From contig CM114273.1 of assembly GCA_050084515.1 (NCBI GenBank), forward strand, positions 3,100,001 to 3,164,000: 64,000 nucleotides of DNA, in the 5' to 3' direction. Positions within the stretch are counted from its first letter, which is position 1. Every line of letters begins with the position of its first letter. The DNA is from Blasia pusilla. Lineage: Eukaryota; Marchantiophyta; Marchantiopsida; Blasiales. Positions 11,576-20,930 of the stretch are shown piece after piece. The translations under genes were made by a program, and so were the position numbers. The notes beneath the pieces are model-generated. The model made no database searches, was not told the origin of the DNA, and saw nothing but the letters and a program-made list of their open reading frames with translations.

Positions 11576-13467
11576 TTGCCTCAACTCCCCGAATGATCCA
11601 CCTCCATGTCCCACTATCCTTCTGGCCGTGCTCCCGCCCAGTCAATTCAACGACTCTGAGCTTCGGAATCCTAGTTCCTATAGCAGCCGCAATAAGATTC
11701 AGGTCAGCAATCCATCCCGAGATCCATCCTAGATTTCCGTTTTGGTTCGAAGTTACCAATCCATCTCACTCCCAAGTTTTCAACAAAAAAACAACGAGTT
11801 TCAAGCAAACGATCAATCTTAGGTCGCAATGCAACAGATATGTATGGAGTTTCAATTCAACATTGCATTCTTAGTCTCAATTCTCACCACAAATGGAATT
11901 CAAATTTTGAAATGTGCAAAGACATGCACTACTCCACAATAGACAGAAGTTCCTTGATCGTTTTACGCGGAAAAGATGATGGTCACCTGCAGTTGGAGAG
12001 GGCTAACAATGAGCATCATTGCGTTTGCCCTTTTGAGTCACTCTCTCCTCAATTTCCGCACGCCCACATGCACTTCCTCAATACAAGATAAGTTCTGGAT
12101 TCCAAAATCACCTTCACATGCAGTTTTTCACCTGCTTGCTTACGAAGAAGAGTAGTGGCAGAGGCAGGGGAACCGAATATCACTCCTCGAAAGAAAACTT
12201 GGGTGTGTAAGAATCATGTGGTTCCAGAGTCCTTGTGTGATTCCATGCACTCAAAAGCGGACCCTATCTCGTTCGTAATTGCTACATAGTGGGGAAACAT
12301 TGCCGCTGGGCCATTCCTACTTGAAACGGATCGTTTGTTGCTTTGCAACTACCAGCTTGTCGTCATTACCGATTGATTTGGAAACGAGAAGAAAAAACAC
12401 TTGAAACCTATCCCTGCACGGGCGGAAAGTACAAAAGCATAAGCCCCACCAAAGGCATCGGAGCACGTGCAAAGAAGCTTGCTACGCCAAATGAATGAAA
12501 ATCTGATCAAAGATATAATCCAACCTCAGTGAGAAGAGAAATCGATCAACTGATTGCCTCATTGTCAAATCGGCAACTGCTATAGAAGATCAAAGGGAGG
12601 GAAGGAGCTTAAGGATCAGCCGAGCTCAGAGCATTGGAGGCCGCAAGTGAAATCAATGGATTGGAGAATTACATCCTTTGATGTACCCCTCCAGCTCAAT
12701 TGGAAGCCACTGTTGCTGTGTTGCCCACTCCACCTCAGCCTTGAATTAAACGGCATTCACCTCTCGAAGCAAACTCATCGGATAAAAGAGCATCCAAAGC
12801 TCGTGTTGATGCCGATACGCTAAGGACGATGTGTCTCAAGATTCTTCAACAACCTCACTTCTAAAAAATGAACGAGGGTAGCGGAATTGAGAGCAAGAGT
12901 ACATGAGAGTAGACAATCCAGAGTACATGAGAGTAGGGTTTCGCGCGTAGGCTTTGTTGGGGATCACAATGAGCCTCTTCCTTAAACTTGCACATATTTG
13001 ACTCCCGCGTATTTTTACAGGGGTACCGACCACTTGGATCTTCTCTTCTTTCTAGTTATATCTTTTAGTTTTGGATTATGACTATGCCTAGTACTTTTAT
13101 TTCCACCTAATTTATATACTTATTAGTTAAATATTAACCGATTTATCATTATTCTTAGTTTTTACACGTCATGTACTTCGTTAGTCTATTAGTTATAAAA
13201 ATTAACTACATCTAGTTAAGAGGACTAGATCTAGTTAACTTCATTTCCTCGTCATGAAATGTAATATAAAATCATGTAATTTATAATAATTTTTTATTCC
13301 TACTAACAAATTTTAAATTACACGTCATACTTAGTGACTATGTTTAGAGACATATAAAGACTATATGATTACATGTTAGTAATCTTAGGATTTTTAGTTG
13401 TAAAACTAGTGCCATAGGACCTAGTTGTAAATACTCTAGTTCTAAAATCACCTATTTCCTTCTAGTG
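11574..13467. other. CACTA right part, no recognisable gene
   Basis: Short open frames only, none recognised. From about 13030 the sequence becomes AT-rich, with repeated ACTAG/CTAGTTAA motifs consistent with the subterminal region of the CACTA element. Confidence 0.55.
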
Positions 13468-13470
13468 CAT

Positions 13471-14058
13471 TCTTGGAACTTGTCGAATACGCACCCTTCA
13501 TGCAGGTTCACTACATCTTTAAACTCATGAAACCAATTCCACAACAAAATTACAAGGAGAAATGCAGGCAAGTCCATAAGCAAAAACTAAGATCTGTGTT
13601 TCGTGTTTCCGATTCTCAGTGAAAGAGACAAACACTTGCGATCTACTTGGGTCAATCCTTGGGCGAATCAAACTATCATGGGTTGCACGATCTTGGCGAC
13701 ACTAACCCCCAACTTGGTGCTAACTGACCGATTCAGAATGTTCACGTTTGCACTAGTATCTAAAAAGAAATACATGGCTTCACCCTTTAATCGAAACACA
13801 CACCCAAGGCAAATAGCAGAACTGCTGCTACTCCTCCCAAGTTTGGATGGGAGCCTGTTTTGCTGCCTCACGTTCTCTCTGAGCCGCCATCAACCAACGT
13901 CTCGCAATTTCTCCCAACCGCGAGCATGCATAAGTGAACCATCTTGCTTGGTCAAAACCTTGCAGATATAGTGATGTCGCCAACTCCCAAGACTCAAACA
14001 CGCTCAAGTCCCGCTCGCCATTGTAGCCGGGCGGCTCAGGAGGTTTCGAACATCTCAA
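13471..14058 (-). pseudogene. Element A gag and protease remnants
   Basis: The frame at 14058-13828 reads as a gag-type retrotransposon domain, with the proline-rich start KPPEPPGYNGERD and a following FESWELATSLYLQGF block that resembles the usual gag 'ESWLF..LE.Y' signature. A second frame at about 13800-13668 contains FFLDTSANVNIL, which resembles a retropepsin active site with DTGA changed to DTSA. The order gag then protease, both upstream of pol on the same strand, supports the assignment. Both are short and frameshifted. No zinc knuckle was found. Confidence 0.6.
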
Positions 14059-14377
14059 TCTTTGCCTCTCTGCCTACAGTAAGGATTCACCGGTTTGGTT
14101 TGTCAAAGATAGAGTTCAAGTTGGGGATTCTTTTGATCTACTAGTGCAAGATTCACAGGATCAGCTGCCACTTCCGCCACTCCTCGAACCGCAAGCGGCC
14201 TCACTCCCTTGGTCTAGCATGGCCTGGCGGAGTTGCGCAAGCTCATCCTCACGTCCTTTGAGCCCGAGTTCTAGCACAACTTGCTAAGCTTCCGCCCTTG
14301 CTAGCTGCTGATCCATCTCCGAGCTAGTTCCTTAAAATCTTGTGTGCACCATCTACCTAACAGGTTTAGATCTTAGT

Positions 14378-14389
14378 GCTCTAATACCA
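14378..14389 (-). other. Primer-binding site of element A (initiator-Met tRNA type)
   Basis: On the minus strand the sequence two bases beyond the LTR end reads TGGTATTAGAGC, one mismatch from TGGTATCAGAGC, the common plant primer site complementary to the 3' end of initiator methionine tRNA. Its place next to the LTR end fixes the orientation of element A. Confidence 0.8.
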
Positions 14390-14391
14390 AG

Positions 14392-15374
14392 TGATGTTGG
14401 GAATTTTCTTAACTTGAGTTACCTGCACACACTAGACAACACTCTGTACACAACAACCCAACAACTGACCAACCAGCCAAGCATGCAAGACAATCAAGCC
14501 AATCTCCAATGCACCACCAAGTCCCTTCCCGGCTTGGCTTTGGCTTACCCCATCACTCTCCACAATCCGGCCTGAAATCAAGGATCTGTTGTGCTTTTCT
14601 TGTTTAGGAGACCTAGGAAACTAATCACACTTCACACTCTCATGGACTAATTCAATGAGCCGGCGTTGACTATTACTCCCCCAAATCCAAACTCTCCACT
14701 CTCTCATTCTCAACTTGACTCTCTCCTGCGCCGTCGTAGCGTATCCCACTCTTGCGTTCCAATCCCACGGCCACTCGACCCACGGGCCGTGATCCAACAA
14801 GGCGCTCCGCAATCCGCCCCCAGACTCAAACCCCCCTCTCTTCTTGAGCAAACCCTGAATAGACTACAGCCCCTCTTGACCCGGGAAACCCCGCAAAAAG
14901 CGTCTCCTCCACAACTTTCCAACACGCCCAAAAACTCCCCAAATGCTCGGCGTTCAGTGCCCCGTTTGGGCTTTATAGTCAACCCGATGTTGTCTCCTCC
15001 CCAAATCGCAATGGCTATTTGCCTTCTTCATGTCCACGGGCCCACACGTACCCCGTATCCAACCCCGGCGCGTGATCGTGTGCAAGTTTCCTGGCGACGG
15101 TTGGACTACTTCAGATATGGGTTTGGCAACTCTCCACTTGTTCCGTGGTACGACTCATTCCTGACATTAGACTCAAATGAACCTAGACCAGACGCAGACT
15201 CTAGCAAACTTGGACCAGATGGGAACTCGTCTAAACCTGGACCAGACGTGAGCTTGGCAAAACCTAGACTTGAGTGTGAAATGATTAGATTAGACATTTC
15301 CTGGATGTTCTCATTATTGCCCGTAGTGAGTTACCTGCGTGGTGTCTTGTTGACTCACGGAAAACCCCGCAACA
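14392..15374 (-). mobile_element. 5' LTR of element A (family A)
   Basis: About 983 bp. On the minus strand it starts TGTTGCGGGG and ends AACATCA next to the primer site. Two other family-A copies support the boundaries: 1-136 for the inner end, and the split solo LTR at 19842-20506 plus 56502-56763 for the full length. A long plus-strand open frame inside it (14666-15388) has no recognisable domain and is antisense to the LTR. Confidence 0.8.
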
Positions 15375-15701
15375 ATGAGTCACTGTGATATGTCGAGATC
15401 GTCCCTCATGTATTTGTCAACAGCTTCCCACATTTCAAGTAGTGGCTTGGCATAGGTACCATAGCCTTTGAGCGGTGTAGTGTAGTGTGTTCATCCTTTT
15501 GCATGAAATTTTAGTAAAAGTCATCGATACCCCATTTGCATCTATAGACACACTTCTTGTTCAAGAACATGCACTTCGGCTAACTTCTAGATATGCTTAA
15601 GCACCACTTCCCGCCGCTAGAACAAGGAGAAAAGGAGTCAAATACAAAATTATGACCCCAGCAGCTTGTAAAAGTTGCATATCTTCCAAACTGTTATGAG
15701 C

Positions 15702-15819
15702 AATGGATTTGGTGAAGGTATTTCAACATCTTGTCTTGAACAATACATAGAAGAACAAGCCGTGGTAAACGATGGATTTGGTGCAGATACTTCAACATCT
15801 TGTCTTAAACAATACATAA
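15702..15819. repeat. Two-copy direct repeat, about 47-bp units
   Basis: The blocks at about 15702-15750 and 15772-15819 both run from ATGGATTTGGTG to CAATACATA, with five or six differences. They sit about 70 bp apart and form a simple tandem duplication. Confidence 0.8.
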
Positions 15820-16228
15820 TTTTGATTGGGATATATTCCTTTTTTTTCCCCTACTTCCTTTATTTTTTGTGCACAATTCCTTTTTTAGTCAAGAGGAGCA
15901 ACTCTCTAACTCACACTCTTCTCCCCTACCACATGCAAGAAAGCATGTCACTCTTGCCTACTCTCTCCCGCTGTAGTCCCACAGCTTGCTACATCCTTAG
16001 CATGAGCCTTGGGACCTGAGGATCATGCCCTTCTACAATACTTAGAGCTCCAAAGTATTCTAGAGAGGCTCTTGGGTCCTAGAAAAAAACTCAATCAAGG
16101 TGACTAGTCAAGAGATGGGCATCAAATGGCACCTCTACTTGAGAATTAGGGTTTAATTTCCTATTAGGATTAGCCTTTAAGTATCTAAAATTTGCATAAG
16201 TTTTCCACAAACCACGGAGTTAAACGAC

Positions 16229-16314
16229 ATGTTCTCAAAATAATTGAGAGGTCTCTCTACACCTCTAAATGATTTTGAGAGGTGTAGAGAGACCTCTAAA
16301 TGATTTTGAGAACA
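16229..16314. repeat. Near-perfect long hairpin (about 37-bp stem, 11-nt loop)
   Basis: The left arm 16229-16266 pairs with 16278-16314 around the loop AAATGATTTTG. The inner 20 bp, AGAGGTCTCTCTACACCTCT against its reverse complement, is perfect. The outer arms TTCTCAAAAT and ATTTTGAGAA extend the pairing with few mismatches. It could be a minimal fold-back repeat or a hairpin RNA source; the sequence alone does not decide. Confidence 0.85.
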
Positions 16315-16989
16315 TTTAGAGGTTTTCTAAAGGAAACATCAAATTAGCATATAGATGTTTAGGACCTAGTCTATCCTAAAACTTTGTCTTAGACTTTGGC
16401 ATGTTCTCAATTGAAAAAGCACTCACATACATGACATATCATAATGCTAACATATTGTACCCTTTCAACCTTAGCCAAAGCAAGAAAATTAACAAACTTA
16501 GATTGTAAAGTTGGGTTCCAACTCACCATTGCCAATAGATCCCTGAAATAGTGAAATTACGATTTTTCCATTTTGTTGTAGTCATCAACTTGAAGGATTG
16601 AAATTCTTGCTTGACAATAGTAGGATTTATAAGAGATGAGTGCAAGTTTCACATAAATGGTAACTCACATCTAAAATGTCCACAAAAGTCTTCCAAGTCC
16701 TTAGATCCATAAGCAATTATCCCAACCTATCGGGAGGGCATGTGCAAAGGGTTCAAAATTTTCATTGCACCATTTATGCATGAATGGATCGTGCAAAGTT
16801 GAGAATGCACTTTCCACATATGAATTTTGGAATAAGAGAAGAGATGATGATGATGGCAAATATCCGGACCCTAAAATATGTCAACAAAGACTCCAGTGAA
16901 TCACACAAGATACATACAACTTGCCAACAAAATGTTGTATGGATAATACCCATCAGATAAACATTCTTACATAACATAGATCATTGTAA

Positions 16990-17079
16990 TCAACTAAAAA
17001 AAATCACACACACAAGATATCATATCTACTCATGGCATCTAAACATAAATATGATCATGTACTAAAATATCTTCAATAA
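16990..17079 (-). repeat. LTR-like end related to the 3300-3378 repeat
   Basis: On the minus strand it begins TTGAAGATATTTTAGTAC and carries CATGAGT and GTGTGTGTG blocks in the same order as 3378-3300, preceded in both by GATTTA. It is a third, more diverged copy of that end. No coding part is attached. Confidence 0.5.
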
Positions 17080-17655
17080 ATCAAGATTACTCAAAAGCTC
17101 TTACAAATTGAATCTAAGTTATCACATCACTAGAACAAATCCTTGGTTTTAATATTAGGTTTTTATGCCTCACATAAGTCATGTATTACCATCAATGACT
17201 AGAAATTACTAGAAATTACTAGTTACACGTAGAGAAAAAACACCAAGAGATATCTTCCACGCAATTTGAATGATTAGGACATTTTGCCGATATGACATAA
17301 AAATATGAGTCATATTAGCATAAGTACCATGTCATGTAGATGATGTAGGAAGTGATTTGATGAGATGGACTAAATGAAAAAAATCTTCGTCCAACCGTAT
17401 GTCTGATCCTCCATCTGTTTGTCCATCCCTCCATCCATTATTTCGGTACATGTGTTGCATCCTCGATTGGTTATTTTCATGTATGTGCCGCAACCTCTTT
17501 CGAGATCCCCCCCTCTTCCATCTCTTCATTAATTTTGTTTGTCTATTCTTATTCCATCTATTAATCCTGTTTGTCCATGCATTCTACCTCCCAATTGTTT
17601 ATAAACTCAGTCTCCATCTATTCATGCATTTGTCCCATCTTGCATCCATCTTGGA

Positions 17656-17984
17656 CATGGTTGCACAAAAATAGACAAGTCCTTCCTTAGGACGGACATG
17701 AACGGACATGTTTGGATATGTCCACGGACATGAGTTCCAAGAGGTGGGACCCATAGTTTTAGTGCATGATGGAAGGCAAGGCAAGGATGAGAGGAGCAAT
17801 GAGGGAGGAGGGAGTCCAGGTGGAGGGAGGAAGAAATGGGGGAGTATGAAACACAATGGCTAATAAGAGGAATAAGACAGAAAGGAGAGGTGAGGCCCAT
17901 ATGGACAAGTCGTTCCTAAGGACGGTCATAAGTCCCGGACATGGATATGTCCGCAGACACGGACTTTGTCCACATGCAACCTTG
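17656..17984. mobile_element. hAT-like MITE, 329 bp, TSD ATCTTGGA
   Basis: The left end is CATGGTTGCA. The right end, on the opposite strand, is CAAGGTTGCA. Both are flanked by the identical 8-bp ATCTTGGA (17648-17655 and 17985-17992), the duplication length of hAT transposons. Both subterminal regions carry repeated GGACATG/GGATATGTCC motifs. There is no coding capacity. Confidence 0.8.
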
Positions 17985-17992
17985 ATCTTGGA

Positions 17993-18939
17993 TTCTTGGT
18001 CTTGGTTAGGAGTCGAATCTGCATGATTATGCCCAAAGTGGAGCCTTCTACTACTAGCTCACACATTATTGTATGTACACGCCCAACAAACTATTAATAT
18101 CAATTTCTCTTTTGTATATAACTTCTACATTTTAAAACTCATATGTATGTTATTTTATTTCAAAAATAATTCCTTTGTTCATACTCTTTTATTTTTAAGT
18201 CCTTAAGGAGCTAAAACTCCATATCTAGAATAGTAAAGAATTAGATTAAAAATATTGGATAATACAAGATAATATTAAAATTTTTCTTGTAAATTAAATC
18301 CAATATGATATTCTTTTGGATCATAAAAATTTACAAAAGAATCTATTGGTTACAAATTTTTATCATTAGAAATTTCTTTATTTTTAAATCCGCTTCTATT
18401 AAATTAGAAAAATAGATTCATTCATTAATATGTTGGTGGATGGATTTATCTCAATTCTAAGATTTAAATTTTGAAAATGATAACATTGCAAGATGAATAT
18501 GAAAACACAAACTATACTTAAAATATTTTCCCTTAAAGCCCCATCTTTCTTTTTATTCCTTCTTTTTTTATGCTTCTCCTAAAAAGGAAGAATGTGCATA
18601 AACCATATACTCTTCTCACAACAAGCACTTGGATCTTGAGGACCATGTAAAAGAAAAGATCAAAATAACCAACCAAAGAGTGAGGGAATTACAAATCATA
18701 CTTTAAATTTGGTTGATCAATTCTTGTTTAATCATGGAAGAGTAATAAAGTAGAAGATATGAATTGTTCAAGTGGAGGAGGACCTTCCCAAATCAACTCA
18801 ACCAACTTTTAACTCAATCCAATGATGATGATCAATCATTTCAAAATGATTATGAGAATTCTGAAAACACTTTAAGCATTTCCACTTAAATGCTTCTCTT
18901 TTTCTTTTTTTTCAATCCTTCTCTCCAACAAGGAGTTCA
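17993..18939. other. AT-rich intergenic stretch, no gene seen
   Basis: No recognisable ORF, RNA gene or repeat boundary. Composition is strongly AT-rich between about 18090 and 18560. Confidence 0.5.
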
Positions 18940-18947
18940 TAAATCAT

Positions 18948-19717
18948 CAAGGTTGCACGGAAATGAACAAGTATGGACATCCCTCGAACATGTCAAGCCT
19001 CCACCCAAGCCCGCTTTGGAGCCCACCATCTAGATCTGGGCTTAGAGAGCTCACACCCGTTGTTGCGTCACCACCATGGCGGGCGAAGGTAGGCAGGATG
19101 GGGGGCTTAGGATGGGCATGTGCAGGCTCTAGGCCGGCTGGTCGGGGCTAGACGCGAGCTGGATGCGCGTGGACTAAGGGCTGGTTGGGTGCAGGCTCCT
19201 GGCGGGTAGGTGCGGGCTTCAAGAGGGCAGGTGAGGGCTCGAGGTGGGTAGGCATGGGCTTGAGGCGGGCAAGTGCAAGCTCCGGGCAGACTCAACTCGA
19301 GACTGGTAGGTGCGGGTAGGCACGCGCGCACTCTAGGCTGATTGGGTGCAGGCAGGCGCGTGCTCAAGGCAAGCAGGCGCGGGCTCTAGGTGGGCAAGTG
19401 CGGGCTCCATCCGGGTAAACGAGAGCTTAGGTCAGGCAGGATGTGGACTTCAAGCGGGCAAATGCAGGATTGAGGATGTCCTTGAGGCCGCCTGCGGTCT
19501 CAAGGCCTGCAAAACCAAATTTTTTGTGGGACCAAATTTTTGCGGGCCTTCAGCCCACCTTTGCCCACATGCAAGGCTCCCAAGGCAAGCTTAAGGCCTC
19601 CACTGAGCCTACCCCAGTCCGGGCTGTGGACTGCAAGCAGATTCAGGTGCGCGCCGCGAGTACCTCATCCTACACGGACATGTTGGCGGACAAGGACTAT
19701 CTCGGTGTGCAATCTTG
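18948..19717. mobile_element. hAT-like non-autonomous element, 770 bp, TSD TAAATCAT
   Basis: The left end is CAAGGTTGCA and the right end, on the opposite strand, is CAAGATTGCA. Both are flanked by the identical 8-bp TAAATCAT (18940-18947 and 19718-19725). Ends and GGACATG-type subterminal motifs match the MITE at 17656-17984, so the two are one family. The interior is GC-rich and contains a degenerate minisatellite. No transposase is present. Confidence 0.82.
19110..19470. repeat. Degenerate GC-rich minisatellite inside the hAT-like element
   Basis: Diverged units of roughly 28-30 bp built on GGTGCGGGCTC and AGGCGGGCAGG recur at least ten times. On the minus strand they translate to loose ACTCPP/ARTYPP repeats, which I treat as a by-product rather than a gene. 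Confidence 0.7.
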
Positions 19718-19841
19718 TAAATCATGCCACTTGGTTTGAATATGCATTTTGGTCTTAGGATCCAAGGCAGAAACAAAAACATTGGAATGATCTTCCAAGG
19801 AGGGAATTAGAAATTTTAAACCCTAAATGTGGCGGGCTTGG

Positions 19842-20506
19842 TGACGTTGGAAATTTTCTCAACTTGAATTACCTACATCCACTAGACAAAAATCTGCACA
19901 CAACAAACCAAGGGCTGACCAACTAGCCAAGCATGCAAGACAATCAAGCCAATCTCCGACACGCCACCAAGCCCTTCCCCGCTTGGCTTCGGCGTTCTCC
20001 ACCATCTTGCACAATCCTGTCTGAAATTGGGGGCTGTGTTCTCCCTATTTAGGAGACCCACGAAAGTGATCACTCTTCACACTCTCCTAGATTGATTCAA
20101 CTAACCTGCCTTGACTAATGCTCCCTAAATCCACACTCTCCACTCCCTGATTCTCAACTAGATTCTCTCCTACGCCCTCGCTGCGTCTCACACTTGACCC
20201 ACGAGCCGGGATCCGACCAGGCGCTCCGCAATCCGCTCCCAGAATTCAGACCCCCCTCTCTTCTCGAGCAAACCGTGAACAGACTACAGCTGCTCTCGAC
20301 CTGTACAACCCTACAAAAGAAGCGTCTCCTCAACAAATCTCCAACGTGGCCCAAAATTTCCCGAACGCCCCGCATTTAGTGCCCCATTGGGCTTTTTAGT
20401 CAACCCAATGCTGTATCCTCCCCGGATTTTGATTGCAATTTGCCTTCTTCACGTCAACGGGCCTAGACGTACCTCGTACCCAGCCCTTGCCCGTGATCCG
20501 ATATGA
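19842..20506 (-). mobile_element. Left half of a split family-A solo LTR
   Basis: It is homologous to 14392-15070 of element A's LTR in the same orientation. Its inner end TGACGTTGG at 19842 is preceded directly by CTTGG, not by a primer site. Homology stops inside the LTR at ATCCGATATGA (20496-20506). The remaining half is at 56502-56763, starts with the same 11 bases, and is followed by CTTGG (56764-56768). Together they form one complete solo LTR with a 5-bp target duplication, later split by the 36-kb insertion between them. Confidence 0.88.
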
Positions 20507-20585
20507 GGTGCGGTAAGAGGAGAGGAAGAGAGGAAGAGAGGAGAGAGGAGAGAGGAAGAGAGGAGAGAGGAGAGAGGAAACTACC
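20507..20585. repeat. Left terminal region of Mutator-like copy 1
   Basis: GGTGCGGTA followed by purine-rich AGAGGAAGAG/GGAGAGAGG repeats. It resembles the right end reversed over about 70 bp, with some bases missing near the tip, and diverges beyond that. Confidence 0.65.
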
Positions 20586-20930
20586 TTCAACCGAAATAGA
20601 TACTTTTTTTTGAAGAGAGTTTCCGTTGGGTTGAAGAGAGGAAACTTTTTGTGTGAATTTTTTTGCACTTTTTTGTTCATTTATTAAACAATCCCACAGT
20701 TTTCTTTTCCTCTTCCATATTTTGGCAACCCCTTTGAGTCCGACGAGTTGCAAATTGCACAAAATTTACAAAACTGAGAAATCAGTGGAATCATAAGTGT
20801 GGAACCAATCACTTTTTCCATCCAAGGTCTAGAAAAAATCTATCATTTGCCCCGGGCTGAATAGAGTTCAAGCTCACAGTGAAGGTTGAGAAAAAAATAA
20901 AAGTACAATCTTAAACTTCATTTTGCATCC

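Larger units (their letters stand above)
6103..13467. mobile_element. CACTA (En/Spm-type) DNA transposon, 7365 bp
   Basis: The left end starts CACTAGAAGGAAA at 6103. The right end is its exact reverse complement, finishing CTTCTAGTG at 13467. Both are flanked by CAT (6100-6102 and 13468-13470), the 3-bp target duplication typical of CACTA elements. Subterminal ACTAGT/CAACTAG motifs recur within about 300-600 bp of each end, as is usual in this superfamily. No complete TNP2 transposase was found, so the copy is probably non-autonomous. Inside are a transposase-associated remnant, a coiled-coil remnant, a peroxidase fragment and a long CT microsatellite. It sits inside gypsy element A. Confidence 0.88.
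4081..15374 (-). mobile_element. Degenerate Ty3/gypsy element A, split by a CACTA transposon
   Basis: A minus-strand LTR retrotransposon with its 5' LTR at 14392-15374, a primer site at 14378-14389, gag-protease remnants at 13471-14058 and pol remnants at 4081-6099. The CACTA element at 6103-13467 interrupts it. When that element and one copy of its 3-bp duplication are removed, the reading frame upstream of the reverse transcriptase continues across the junction. The 3' end, including the integrase core and 3' LTR, is missing beyond 4081. Confidence 0.8.
15375..17647. other. Intergenic sequence without recognisable genes
   Basis: No gene recognised. It holds a tandem duplication at 15702-15819, a long hairpin at 16229-16314 and a minus-strand LTR-like end at 16990-17079, each listed separately. 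Confidence 0.5.

Noticed and set aside
11315-11874. Several ORFs with long Ser-Leu or Arg-Glu repeats
   Set aside because: Produced by the CT microsatellite.
14666-15388. 240-codon plus-strand ORF
   Set aside because: It lies antisense within the element A LTR, has no known domain, and is broken in the other family-A LTR copies.
19107-19594. Small proteins rich in Pro/Cys or Gly/Ala repeats
   Set aside because: Translations of the minisatellite inside a non-autonomous element, without conserved frame.
20496-20585. Purine-rich repeats as a plain microsatellite
   Set aside because: They belong to conserved terminal regions shared with 56432-56501 and 59748-59817, so they are better explained as transposon ends.
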